From contig JASLBE010000045.1 in assembly GCA_030146705.1 (NCBI GenBank), positions 1 to 14,393 on the forward strand: DNA of 14,393 bases, in the 5' to 3' direction. Made by a program: the position numbers and the translations under genes. Positions 1 through 5,375 of the stretch are shown here, one piece after another; positions within the stretch are counted from its first letter, which is position 1; each line of letters starts with the position of its first letter. This DNA is from Tissierellales bacterium. Lineage in GTDB: Bacteria; Bacillota; Clostridia; Tissierellales; Tissierellaceae. The notes under the pieces were generated by a model. It was not told where the DNA came from and did not search any database. It saw only the letters and a list, made by a program, of their open reading frames with translations.

Positions 1-122
1 AGTGGCACGTATGGTGTGGATCCTTACGAAAGCTAGTATTTTAGATATTTTTAGTTGGAAGGGATATAATACCGACCTAGGCTAAGATATTTACATAGTT
101 TAATACTAGACTAGTGGGAGAT
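1..122 (+). ncRNA. Group II intron DV (3' half) and DVI, cassette 1, family B
   Basis: The window opens inside domain V. Bases 1-17 equal the 3' strand of the DV hairpins at 929-962 and 1594-1627, including the CACG segment that holds the 2-nt bulge and the closing GGTG. DVI follows with an 8-bp stem, 33-40 paired with 102-109, that encloses an unusually long loop of about 61 nt. The other family B copies have a 4-nt loop. The element ends in GAT at 120-122, directly before the GGT of exon 1. The 5' half of DV and any promoter lie outside the window. The nucleotide 7 from the proposed intron end is G116, not A. Confidence 0.82.
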
Positions 123-530
123 GGTGGAGAAGATAAATCAGGAAAAGAAGAAGATAAAGATACAGAAAAAGAAAAAGAAAAAGAAGAAATACATGCAAAA
201 GCTGATGAAAAAATAGGAGCTGTATTAGAAGATGATAGGTCAGATAAAGAAAAAAAAGATGGCTTAGATTCTATAATAGAAGATTTAGATAGTTCTGATG
301 TAGATGATGATATTAAACAAGAAATAAGAGAAAAACTAGAGAAACACTATCAAGAAATAGACGAAAAAGTTGCCAAAGAATTTTTAGAACTTATCCAAGA
401 AAAAGAAAAAGAAGAAGAAATAAAAGCTGCCTATGATAAATTAGACTTATATGAAAAAGATAAGGTTTGGCAAATAGCAACAGATGAGCAAAAAGAAAAA
501 TTATCATTTATAAAATCAAATAACAAATAG
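123..530 (+). CDS. Cassette 1 3' exon: acidic/lysine-rich helical protein, unknown function
   Basis: This open frame of 135 residues begins at the GGT that follows the DV/DVI element. A GTG at 114 is in frame but lies inside the DVI stem with no ribosome-binding site, so I do not take it as the start. The first ~30 residues are a charged, low-complexity linker (GGEDKSGKEEDKDTEKEKEK) built on a GAAAAA hexamer tract. The rest is predicted helical, ending with a KAAYDKL...EQKEKL segment that resembles short helical modules of Gram-positive surface proteins and a stretch in the cassette 7 exon. There is no signal peptide, membrane segment or LPXTG motif. It is probably a C-terminal module joined to a 5' exon by splicing. 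Its molecular function is not recognisable. Confidence 0.7.
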   Translation, partial: GGEDKSGKEEDKDTEKEKEKEEIHAKADEKIGAVLEDDRSDKEKKDGLDSIIEDLDSSDVDDDIKQEIREKLEKHYQEIDEKVAKEFLELIQEKEKEEEIKAAYDKLDLYEKDKVWQIATDEQKEKLSFIKSNNK

Positions 531-536
531 CTTTTA

Positions 537-567
537 AAATAGGATACTTTTAGTATCCTATTTTTTT
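537..567 (+). terminator. Rho-independent terminator after exon 1
   Basis: An AT-containing stem (AGGATAC / GTATCCT, extended by A-T pairs) with loop TTTTA is followed by a run of seven T. It lies 7 nt after the stop codon of exon 1. Confidence 0.85.
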
Positions 568-576
568 CTTCTTAAT

Positions 577-611
577 AGCCTGGGTCCTATCCCATATCCC
601 AGGCTTTTTTT
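577..611 (+). terminator. Second Rho-independent terminator after exon 1
   Basis: The 8-bp stem AGCCTGGG / CCCAGGCT is followed by a T run. With the hairpin at 537-567 it forms a tandem terminator, so read-through from cassette 1 into cassette 2 should be low. Bases 612-706, between this and the family B leader, show no gene or clear structure. Confidence 0.85.
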
Positions 612-706
612 AATTTATTTAAAATATAGGTGGAAATATATGCCTAGGGGGGAGTTTGGAGTTTAGGCTAGTTTTTTAGGCCTTAGGAAGTATTAACAAA
701 TATAAT

Positions 707-928
707 TATAACTTAGGTTAGGATATAATATAATATTTTATTATAAGCCAAGGGAAAATGGCTTAAATTAAGGATATTAAAGAAAAATAATAGGGAAAAA
801 ACCTAGGATAAAATCTTGATAGGTCTTTTGCTAGTTTGAATGTGGATAAGATGTGGTATATAGTATATTGAAGAATTAAGAATAATGGGGATTATTCAAA
901 TATTTAGATTAAGTATTTTTTCGGTGGA
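707..928 (+). repeat. Family B leader, copy 1 (repeated at 1376-1593)
   Basis: About 220 nt upstream of DV are clearly similar by eye to 1376-1593. Shared blocks include TATAACTTAGG, the hairpin AAGCCA...TGGCTT, AAAAAACCTAGGAT, GGTATATA and the hairpin AATAAT-GGGG-ATTATT just before DV. It holds a promoter (836-864). It is too short to contain intron domains I-III and no coding frame is conserved in it. It may be a 5' leader plus control region, or a remnant of intron domain IV. It fills most of the gene-free stretch 531-999. Confidence 0.7.
836..864 (+). promoter_or_regulatory. Sigma-A-like promoter of cassette 2
   Basis: TTGAAT, a 17-nt spacer and TATAGT. Transcription would start near 871, some 58 nt before DV. 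The same arrangement, with a consensus TATAAT, is conserved in the parallel repeat at 1501-1529. Confidence 0.6.
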
Positions 929-999
929 ACGCCATATGCCATAAAAGTGGCACGTATGGTGTGGATCCTTACGAAAGCTAGGAATAGCTAGGAGGAGAT
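929..999 (+). ncRNA. Group II intron DV-DVI, cassette 2, family B
   Basis: DV is 929-962, exactly 34 nt. It has an 8-bp lower stem with CGC (930-932) facing GTG, a CG bulge at 953-954, a 6-bp upper stem and an AAAA loop closed by a U.G pair. DVI is 963-999: TCC (966-968) pairs with GGA (994-996), and a 5-bp AGCTA/TAGCT stem has loop GGAA. A993 is bulged 7 nt from the end, the usual branch-point position. The element ends GAT, which fits the AY intron end, then GGT begins the exon. The motif TCGGTGG precedes DV. Confidence 0.88.
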
Positions 1000-1344
1000 G
1001 GTGTTAGTAAAGATAAGTCTAAAATTGAAGTAGAAAAAATAGATAATGATAATGATAGTGATGGAATGTATTTGTTAACATTAACTTTAAAAGATGGTAA
1101 AGGTCAGCCTATTAAAATTTTAATAGATGAGATGAATGATAGGATCAAGATGGTTAATGAGGAAACGGGAAATACTTTAATAAGTGAACATATTTTGGCA
1201 CCAACACCTGAAGACTTTGATGAAGAAAATGGGGTTTACAAGTTTAAGCTTAAAGAAGGGGTTATTCCTGAAGGTAAGACTAAAGTTATAGGTTTGATTT
1301 TAATTGATAGAAAAGAAGTTGGTCGTATAGAAATAAAAAGATAG
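1000..1344 (+). CDS. Cassette 2 3' exon: small beta-rich protein of unknown function
   Basis: This frame of 114 residues starts at GGT after the DV/DVI element. The first in-frame ATG is at 1066, with no Shine-Dalgarno sequence before it, and the frame is open and linker-like (GVSKDKSKIEVEKIDNDNDS) upstream of it. That supports the exon start rather than the ATG. The remaining ~92 residues alternate hydrophobic and charged residues in strand-like segments, ending in a KVIGLILIDRKEVGRIEIKR strand pair. This would suit a small extracellular beta domain, but I recognise no family. There is no signal peptide. No convincing terminator follows, only a weak AT hairpin, so its RNA may run into cassette 3. 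Confidence 0.7.
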   Translation, partial: GVSKDKSKIEVEKIDNDNDSDGMYLLTLTLKDGKGQPIKILIDEMNDRIKMVNEETGNTLISEHILAPTPEDFDEENGVYKFKLKEGVIPEGKTKVIGLILIDRKEVGRIEIKR

Positions 1345-1375
1345 GTATTTAATAATATTAAAAATTAAATATAAG

Positions 1376-1593
1376 TATAACTTAGGCCAGGATATAATGT
1401 TTCTTTATAAACCAAGGGAAAATGGCTTAAATTAAGAATTTTAAAGAAAACTAATAGGAAAAAACCTAGGATTAAAAAACCTAATACAAGCTTTTTTGGC
1501 TTGAATATGGATAAGATATGGTATATAATATATTAAATAATTAAGAATAATGGGGATTATTCGAATATTTAGATTAAATATTTTTTCGGTGGA
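1376..1593 (+). repeat. Family B leader, copy 2 (repeat of 707-928)
   Basis: This is the second copy of the upstream leader, with the same order of blocks and the same two small hairpins: CCAAGGGAAAATGG and AATAAT-GGGG-ATTATT. It contains the promoter at 1501-1529. It occupies most of the gene-free stretch between exons 2 and 3 (1345-1664). Confidence 0.7.
1501..1529 (+). promoter_or_regulatory. Sigma-A-like promoter of cassette 3
   Basis: TTGAAT, a 17-nt spacer and a perfect TATAAT. It sits 64 nt before DV, at the same distance as the cassette 2 promoter. Confidence 0.68.
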
Positions 1594-1664
1594 ACGCCGT
1601 ATGCCATAAAAGTGGCACGTATGGTGTGGATCCTGACGAAAGCTAGGAATAGCTAGGAGGAGAT
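1594..1664 (+). ncRNA. Group II intron DV-DVI, cassette 3, family B
   Basis: DV is 1594-1627, almost identical to the cassette 2 copy. One lower-stem A-U pair has become G.U, which keeps pairing. DVI is 1628-1664 with the AGCTA/TAGCT hairpin. A1658 lies 7 nt from the GAT end, at the usual branch-point position. Exon 3 begins at GGT 1665. Confidence 0.88.
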
Positions 1665-2066
1665 GGTGAAGGAAATTCAGGAAATGGTGGAGGAACAGGA
1701 GAAGGAGAACAACCAGAATTAAAAGGTATAACAGGAACATTATCTAAAGATGGAGATAATTTTAAGCTTACAATTGAAACAAATGCACCTATAACAATTG
1801 GAGACCACACAATAGAAGTTGGAGATAAAAAAGGAACTTTTGATATCGGGGATTCCAATTCGGATGCTAGTACAGTAGCTGAAGCTATTTTTATGAATGG
1901 ACTTGGGGGAAGTGTTGGAGATGATGGTAAGCCTACTGAAGATGTAGACTTTGGAGATTTTTCAGTGGGCTTGGAGGGTGCAAGTATAATATTTAAGCCA
2001 AAAAAGGATACAGACTCATCTGAACCAGCAATCAAAATTGATGGTGTAGAAATTAAACTAAGCTAA
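1665..2066 (+). CDS. Cassette 3 3' exon: Gly-rich linker plus beta domain, unknown function (no start codon)
   Basis: This frame of 133 residues runs from the GGT after DVI to TAA at 2064. The only in-frame ATG is late (in IFMNGLGGS), so an ATG-based gene caller would miss it. An AGGAGG sits 2 nt before an ATG at 1663, but that frame is out of phase and stops after about 20 codons; the AGGAGG is the 3' strand of DVI. The protein starts with a Gly/Glu linker (GEGNSGNGGGTGEGEQPELK). It continues with strand-like segments (GTLSKDGDNFKLTIETNAP, ITIGDHTIEVGDKKGTFDI) typical of a small secreted beta-sandwich. I recognise no named family. Neighbouring antisense frames across this stretch are shadows. 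Confidence 0.72.
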   Translation, partial: GEGNSGNGGGTGEGEQPELKGITGTLSKDGDNFKLTIETNAPITIGDHTIEVGDKKGTFDIGDSNSDASTVAEAIFMNGLGGSVGDDGKPTEDVDFGDFSVGLEGASIIFKPKKDTDSSEPAIKIDGVEIKLS

Positions 2067-2099
2067 TAAGTAAGCTTAATCTCCCTTGAGATTTACTAA

Positions 2100-2128
2100 G
2101 ACTAGGCCCTGGGGCCTGGTCTTTTTTT
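2100..2128 (+). terminator. Rho-independent terminator after exon 3
   Basis: A 9-bp GC-rich stem (GACTAGGCC / GGCCTGGTC, one G.T) has loop CTGG and is followed by seven T. It begins 34 nt after the stop of exon 3. Confidence 0.88.
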
Positions 2129-2320
2129 GCCTATTAGTCTGAATTTTTACAATTATTAATTTATCTAAGCTAAAAAAATATTTTTTATATTCCTAGTTTG
2201 GTTAAACTAGACCCTGGACTATAAAGGGCTGATTTAACCAGTCCTTGCCTCCCTTGTTTTTAGGACCAGCCTGGCTGGATAAAACACTTGGGAAAATTAC
2301 TATATAATTATCTATGTATT
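2129..2320 (+). other. Non-coding spacer with hairpins between families B and A
   Basis: No gene is visible. Two foldable elements stand out. A long-range stem TGGTTAAA (2199-2206) pairs with TTTAACCA (2233-2240) and encloses CCCT/AGGG. A short CCAGC/GCTGG hairpin lies at 2266-2278. Neither has the 34-nt DV layout. The spacer marks the switch from family B to family A elements. Confidence 0.4.
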
Positions 2321-2321
2321 T

Positions 2322-2350
2322 AGGCTCTAGACTGGCCTAGGGCTTTTTTT
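2322..2350 (+). terminator. Terminator-like hairpin just upstream of cassette 4
   Basis: The stem AG(G)CTCTAG / CTAGGGCT, with one bulge and one G.T, is followed by seven T. It ends only 4 nt before the -35 box of the cassette 4 promoter, so it insulates that promoter from upstream transcription. Confidence 0.75.
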
Positions 2351-2354
2351 AGGC

Positions 2355-2383
2355 TTGAACAATTGTTAAAATTTTGATAAAAT
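2355..2383 (+). promoter_or_regulatory. Extended -10 promoter of cassette 4
   Basis: TTGAAC, 17 nt and TAAAAT, with TG one base before the -10 (TGATAAAAT). Transcription would start near 2390, about 10 nt before DV, so the RNA would begin essentially with domain V. Confidence 0.7.
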
Positions 2384-2400
2384 AGTAAATTATCGATAAA

Positions 2401-2471
2401 TCGCTTCGTAGCTAGAAATAGGTATGCGTAGTGAGGACCAGCCGAAACTGTGGGGGCAGTAGGTGTGGAAT
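2401..2471 (+). ncRNA. Group II intron DV-DVI, cassette 4, family A
   Basis: DV is 2401-2434, 34 nt: TCGC/GTGA triad helix, TG bulge, GAAA loop. Its stem has a U.U and a G.G mismatch that are paired in cassettes 7-9. DVI is 2435-2471: CCA pairs with TGG, GCC with GGT, then a GAA internal loop, then ACTG/CAGT with loop TGGGGG. The base bulged 7 nt from the end is G2465. The element ends AAT before GGC. TCGATAAA directly precedes DV. Confidence 0.9.
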
Positions 2472-3311
2472 GGCGAAGAAAATAATAATGATGAAAATAA
2501 TGATGAAAATAAGCCTGGGGAGGAGCTTACTGGCATAAGGTCAATCTTGGGCTTGGATCTTTTTGAAGACCTTGGAGAAATTAGTGGCTACATAGCTGAA
2601 GATATTAGTAAGGCTGGCTATAAGGCAAAGATTTACAGGACTGAAGACTATAGTAGCTTTACCCTAGTTGAGGGGGACAGGTCCATTAGTAGGATCTATA
2701 CTACAGACCAAGAATTATTTGAAAATTATAATATTTCCAAGATGATGGATGGGAACTTGGCTGAAAATGCCCTGAAAAAGTTTAATACTAGGGATTTTTA
2801 CCTAAGGGCCTACAAGGAGCATTCTAGGTCAAACCAGGTCTATGCCTTGGAGATTAATAGGGCTAGGAATTTTAACAGTCTTCCAGACCCAGAAGTTTTT
2901 GAAGACTTGGCCTTTGAAATTGCCAATTCCTATATAGGGACCTATGGTCTTGAGCCTTTTGTTAAGCACCAAGACCTGGCTAGCTGTGGGAGGTTGCATA
3001 GTCAAGATATGCTAGCTAGGAAGTATTTTTCCCACGTATCTCCTGAGGGGGAAACTTTTGACCAAAGGGTGGCCAAGGCTACTGGGGGAAAAGTTTTTGG
3101 AACTGGGGAAAATATTGCCTTTGGACAAAGAAACCCAATTCTTGCCCTTGATGCTTGGATAAACTCCCCAGGACATAGGGAAAACATCATAAGAAATGCT
3201 GGAAACTATATGGGGGTGGGTGTTGCCTTTGATCGTGCTGGACTAAGGCCTGGCTCATATGGTTCTCCTTACTATACCCAAGTTTTTGGGATAGGAAATA
3301 TTTATAACTAG
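2472..3311 (+). CDS. Cassette 4 3' exon: CAP (SCP/PR-1-like) domain protein
   Basis: This frame of 279 residues starts at GGC after DVI. A GTG at 2463 is in frame but lies within DVI, directly after an in-frame TAG, and is not preceded by a dedicated ribosome-binding site. Residues 1-16 are an Asn/Asp/Glu linker (GEENNNDENNDENKPG). Residues ~20-150 match no family I recognise. A CAP domain fills ~155-279: HSQDM with His176, FSHVSPEG, GENIAFG (Glu213), and W..SPGHREN with His235, ending in YYTQVFG. These are the cavity histidines and signature of bacterial CAP proteins, which are normally exported and act outside the cell. No signal peptide is present, which fits a domain that acquires its N-terminus from another exon. 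Confidence 0.88.
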   Translation, partial: GEENNNDENNDENKPGEELTGIRSILGLDLFEDLGEISGYIAEDISKAGYKAKIYRTEDYSSFTLVEGDRSISRIYTTDQELFENYNISKMMDGNLAENALKKFNTRDFYLRAYKEHSRSNQVYALEINRARNFNSLPDPEVFEDLAFEIANSYIGTYGLEPFVKHQDLASCGRLHSQDMLARKYFSHVSPEGETFDQRVAKATGGKVFGTGENIAFGQRNPILALDAWINSPGHRENIIRNAGNYMGVGVAFDRAGLRPGSYGSPYYTQVFGIGNIYN

Positions 3312-3329
3312 GCTTTTTTGCCTAGTTAT
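3304..3329 (+). terminator. Hairpin terminator overlapping the stop of exon 4
   Basis: A perfect 10-bp stem (ATAACTAGGC / GCCTAGTTAT) has loop TTTTTT and overlaps the TAG stop. The T run is in the loop and only TTAGTTT follows, so termination may be partial. Confidence 0.55.
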
Positions 3330-3354
3330 TTAGTTTACTAGTCTTGTTTAAAAT
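3326..3354 (+). promoter_or_regulatory. Weak promoter candidate of cassette 5
   Basis: TTATTT, 17 nt and TAAAAT. The -35 is poor and overlaps the preceding hairpin. The -10 lies 18 nt before DV, as in cassette 4 (17 nt), which is the main support. Confidence 0.35.
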
Positions 3355-3372
3355 ACACATATCATCGATAAA

Positions 3373-3443
3373 TCGCTTCGTAGCTAGAAATAGGTATGCG
3401 TAGTGAGGACCAGCCGAAACTGTGGGGGCAGTAGGTGTGGAGT
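3373..3443 (+). ncRNA. Group II intron DV-DVI, cassette 5, family A
   Basis: DV is 3373-3406 and DVI 3407-3443. The sequence equals the cassette 4 element except the last intron triplet, which is AGT instead of AAT. This would be a GU rather than AU intron end. The base 7 from the end is G3437. Exon 5 starts at GGC 3444 in the same phase. Confidence 0.88.
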
Positions 3444-3962
3444 GGCGAAGATAATAATAATGATGAAAACTTGACCCATAGGGACCTGGTTATAAAAACA
3501 GCCAGGGAGGGTATTAATAAGATTTTAAATAGTCCTGCTGGAAAGTATATAGAAGCTATAAGTCTAGATGATGATGATTATGATAGTTCAAGTTTTACTT
3601 TGAGGGTTAAGTTAAGCAACCAGTATGATGATATTAGTGTTGGGGATTTTTCCAAGGAAAGCCAGGAAGTTTTACCAGCCTTTAAAAGTGTCCTAGACCT
3701 ATACGAAAGCTATAGTTTTTCTGCAACTATTAGTGAAACAGATGAAGAAGAGGGCGACAGTGTTGAGTTTGTTAATTGGGACCATAGTGGCAAAAGCCTG
3801 GAGCTTGATGAAATTTATGAAAAAATAAAGGAATCTGTTTTTGAAGATGACTGGGATTTTTGGCTTGGAGTACCCTTAAGGAAATTTGAGATTTGGATGT
3901 CGATTATGGGCAAGGATCTTGATGATGATGATATAGGTCTAGTGCTATATTTTTCTAAGTAG
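3444..3962 (+). CDS. Cassette 5 3' exon: acidic protein of unknown function
   Basis: This frame of 172 residues starts at GGC after DVI; the in-frame GTG at 3435 is part of DVI. The first residues, GEDNNNDEN, parallel the start of exon 4 (GEENNNDEN), which suggests the junction-proximal codons were copied together with the DV/DVI element. The rest is strongly acidic with runs such as DDDDYDSSS and DLDDDDIG. It has alternating strand and helix segments and several Trp residues (DDWDFWLG, FEIWMSIMG). I recognise no family and see no signal peptide or anchor. A terminator follows within 30 nt. Confidence 0.7.
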   Translation, partial: GEDNNNDENLTHRDLVIKTAREGINKILNSPAGKYIEAISLDDDDYDSSSFTLRVKLSNQYDDISVGDFSKESQEVLPAFKSVLDLYESYSFSATISETDEEEGDSVEFVNWDHSGKSLELDEIYEKIKESVFEDDWDFWLGVPLRKFEIWMSIMGKDLDDDDIGLVLYFSK

Positions 3963-3988
3963 GACTAAAAATTTAAAAGACTTTAATT

Positions 3989-4015
3989 AGGGGACCTAGC
4001 TGGGTCCTCTTTTTT
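3989..4015 (+). terminator. Rho-independent terminator after exon 5
   Basis: The 8-bp stem AGGGGACC / GGTCCTCT has loop TAGCTG and is followed by six T. A second T run lies at 4025-4030. Confidence 0.85.
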
Positions 4016-4046
4016 AGGCTAGGTTTTTTTATGGGGATAGTAAGAG

Positions 4047-4075
4047 TTTATTTTCCATAAAATTTTTGATATAAT
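4047..4075 (+). promoter_or_regulatory. Extended -10 promoter of cassette 6
   Basis: A consensus TATAAT (4070-4075) is preceded by TGA, making an extended -10. The -35 at 17-bp spacing is weak (TTTATT). It lies 25 nt before DV and just downstream of the exon 5 terminator. Confidence 0.6.
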
Positions 4076-4100
4076 ATTACCTATACATATTATCGATAAA

Positions 4101-4171
4101 TCGCTTCGTAGCTAGAAATAGGTATGCGTAGTGAGGACCAGCCGAAACTGTGGGGGCAGTAGGTATGGAAT
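4101..4171 (+). ncRNA. Group II intron DV-DVI, cassette 6, family A (A at branch position)
   Basis: DV is 4101-4134 and DVI 4135-4171, matching cassettes 4 and 5 base for base except one site. The nucleotide bulged 7 from the intron end is A4165 instead of G. This copy therefore has the usual branch-point adenosine. It ends AAT before GGC 4172. The ATG formed here (ATGGCG) opens an out-of-frame frame of five codons only. Confidence 0.9.
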
Positions 4172-5350
4172 GGCGATAAGCAAGTAAATGATAAAATTTT
4201 AGATGTAATACATATGATTGAAGCTTTAGAAAAAAACCCAAGCCTTGTTGGCAGGGAGGAAATAAGGGAGTGTGATGAAAAATATAGGTCCTTGGAAAGT
4301 TGGGAGAAGGAACTTGTTTATAATATCCAAAAGTTTGAAAGGCTTAAGGAGGATTTTTTTGAAAAAACTAGTCCTACCAGGGTTGAAGGCTACTATATTA
4401 GGCCGGAACTGGAAAGTTTTGCCAACCAATATATTGAAAATAGTGAAAGCATAAGGGTTGACCTTGGGGACTATGATAGCCTAGATGGACTTATGAATGA
4501 TTTTTACAAGTATTATAATTATTTGATTTATGAAAACAAGGGCTATAGCTATATGCCCCAAGGAAGTGGATGCTACCTAGTTGAGTATAATTTGACCAAT
4601 AGGGCCAAGGACAGGCATAGGGAGGTTGAAAGCAAGGCTGGGGAAATAATTTCCAAGCTTGGGTTAAGGCCTGGTATGGACCAGGTTGAAATGGTTTTAA
4701 AAATCCACGACTATATTATTGCAAATGCTGATTACAACACTGAGGCCTTTGAGGCGGGTAATACGACTGATGATGACCACAGTGCCTATGGGGTTTTAAT
4801 CAAGGGCAAGGGGGTTTGCTCTAGCTATGCCAAGGCCTTTCAATTGATTTGTACTAGGCTTGAAATTCCCTGCCTATATATTGAGGGGGACACTAGTGGG
4901 GGCAGGCACGCTTGGAACAAGGTCTACCTAGATGGGGACTGGTACAGTATAGACCTGACTTTTGATGATCCTATTGGGTCCAAGCTTATGGTAAACTATG
5001 ACTACTTCTTGGTGGCTGATGAAAAAATGAAGGACCATAGGGAAGATAGGTCCAAGGATTATCCTCCTGCAACTAGGGAGAAGGACTATCCTAGTAAACT
5101 TGGGGTTACATATTTTTTAAAGGACGGTAGTCCTATTGAAAACATAGCCTCTTTTGATGAGGCTGGGGAATATTTTGAAAAACTAGGGGACCTAGGCTAT
5201 AATTATGCAGCCATAAGGCTTACTGACCCTAGTCTTGAGCCTGGAGATTTATTAAATATTTTTAGGGAAAAGTTTAAAATTAGTGGAACTATTTGGACTA
5301 ATAGGATAGGAAATGATATATTAATATTTAGCAAAGATGAAGAGTTTTAG
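4172..5350 (+). CDS. Cassette 6 3' exon: transglutaminase-like cysteine protease/cross-linking domain
   Basis: This frame of 392 residues starts at GGC after DVI. An in-frame ATG at 4214 lacks a ribosome-binding site, and the frame is open back to the junction (GDKQVNDKILDVIH). A transglutaminase-like core (TGc fold) spans ~150-275 with the full triad: Cys216 in KGVCSSYAKAF, His246 in GRHAWNKVYLDGDW and Asp261 in SIDLTFDD. Bacterial members are usually exported proteases, amidases or cross-linkers in cell-wall or surface-protein turnover; the substrate cannot be told here. The N-terminal ~140 residues are helical and unassigned, and the last ~90 form a small mixed domain. There is no signal peptide. 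A gene for a secreted caspase-like protease follows after 25 nt. Confidence 0.88.
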   Translation, partial: GDKQVNDKILDVIHMIEALEKNPSLVGREEIRECDEKYRSLESWEKELVYNIQKFERLKEDFFEKTSPTRVEGYYIRPELESFANQYIENSESIRVDLGDYDSLDGLMNDFYKYYNYLIYENKGYSYMPQGSGCYLVEYNLTNRAKDRHREVESKAGEIISKLGLRPGMDQVEMVLKIHDYIIANADYNTEAFEAGNTTDDDHSAYGVLIKGKGVCSSYAKAFQLICTRLEIPCLYIEGDTSGGRHAWNKVYLDGDWYSIDLTFDDPIGSKLMVNYDYFLVADEKMKDHREDRSKDYPPATREKDYPSKLGVTYFLKDGSPIENIASFDEAGEYFEKLGDLGYNYAAIRLTDPSLEPGDLLNIFREKFKISGTIWTNRIGNDILIFSKDEEF

Positions 5351-5363
5351 CTAAAATTATTAA

Positions 5364-5371
5364 TAGGAGGA
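5364..5371 (+). promoter_or_regulatory. Ribosome-binding site of the caspase-like gene
   Basis: ATAGGAGG lies five bases (AGCTT region) before ATG 5376. It is a standard Shine-Dalgarno sequence. None of the nine exon frames has a comparable site at a usable distance and phase, which is why this gene is called independent and the exons are not. Confidence 0.85.
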
Positions 5372-5375
5372 GCTT

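Noticed and set aside
990..1033. AGGAGG followed by ATG at 998 (also at 1663) as a normal translation start
   Set aside because: The ATG is only 2 nt from the AGGAGG, is out of phase with the long open frame, and its frames end after about 12 and 20 codons. The AGGAGG is the paired 3' strand of DVI.
2393..2434. Self-cleaving ribozyme (hammerhead/HDV/twister) reading of the element
   Set aside because: No CTGATGA core or other diagnostic motif of those ribozymes; the 34-nt DV layout explains the sequence better.
2463..2474. GTG at 2463 (and 3435) as start codon of the CAP and acidic proteins
   Set aside because: It lies inside the DVI helix. The parallel position in cassettes 6-9 gives no usable in-frame start, so a shared start mechanism is not possible there.
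2393..2475. The repeated element as a riboswitch, integron attC site or CRISPR repeat
   Set aside because: The fold matches domain V in length, bulge, loop and triad. There are no spacers of constant size, no integrase, and no known riboswitch core was recognised.
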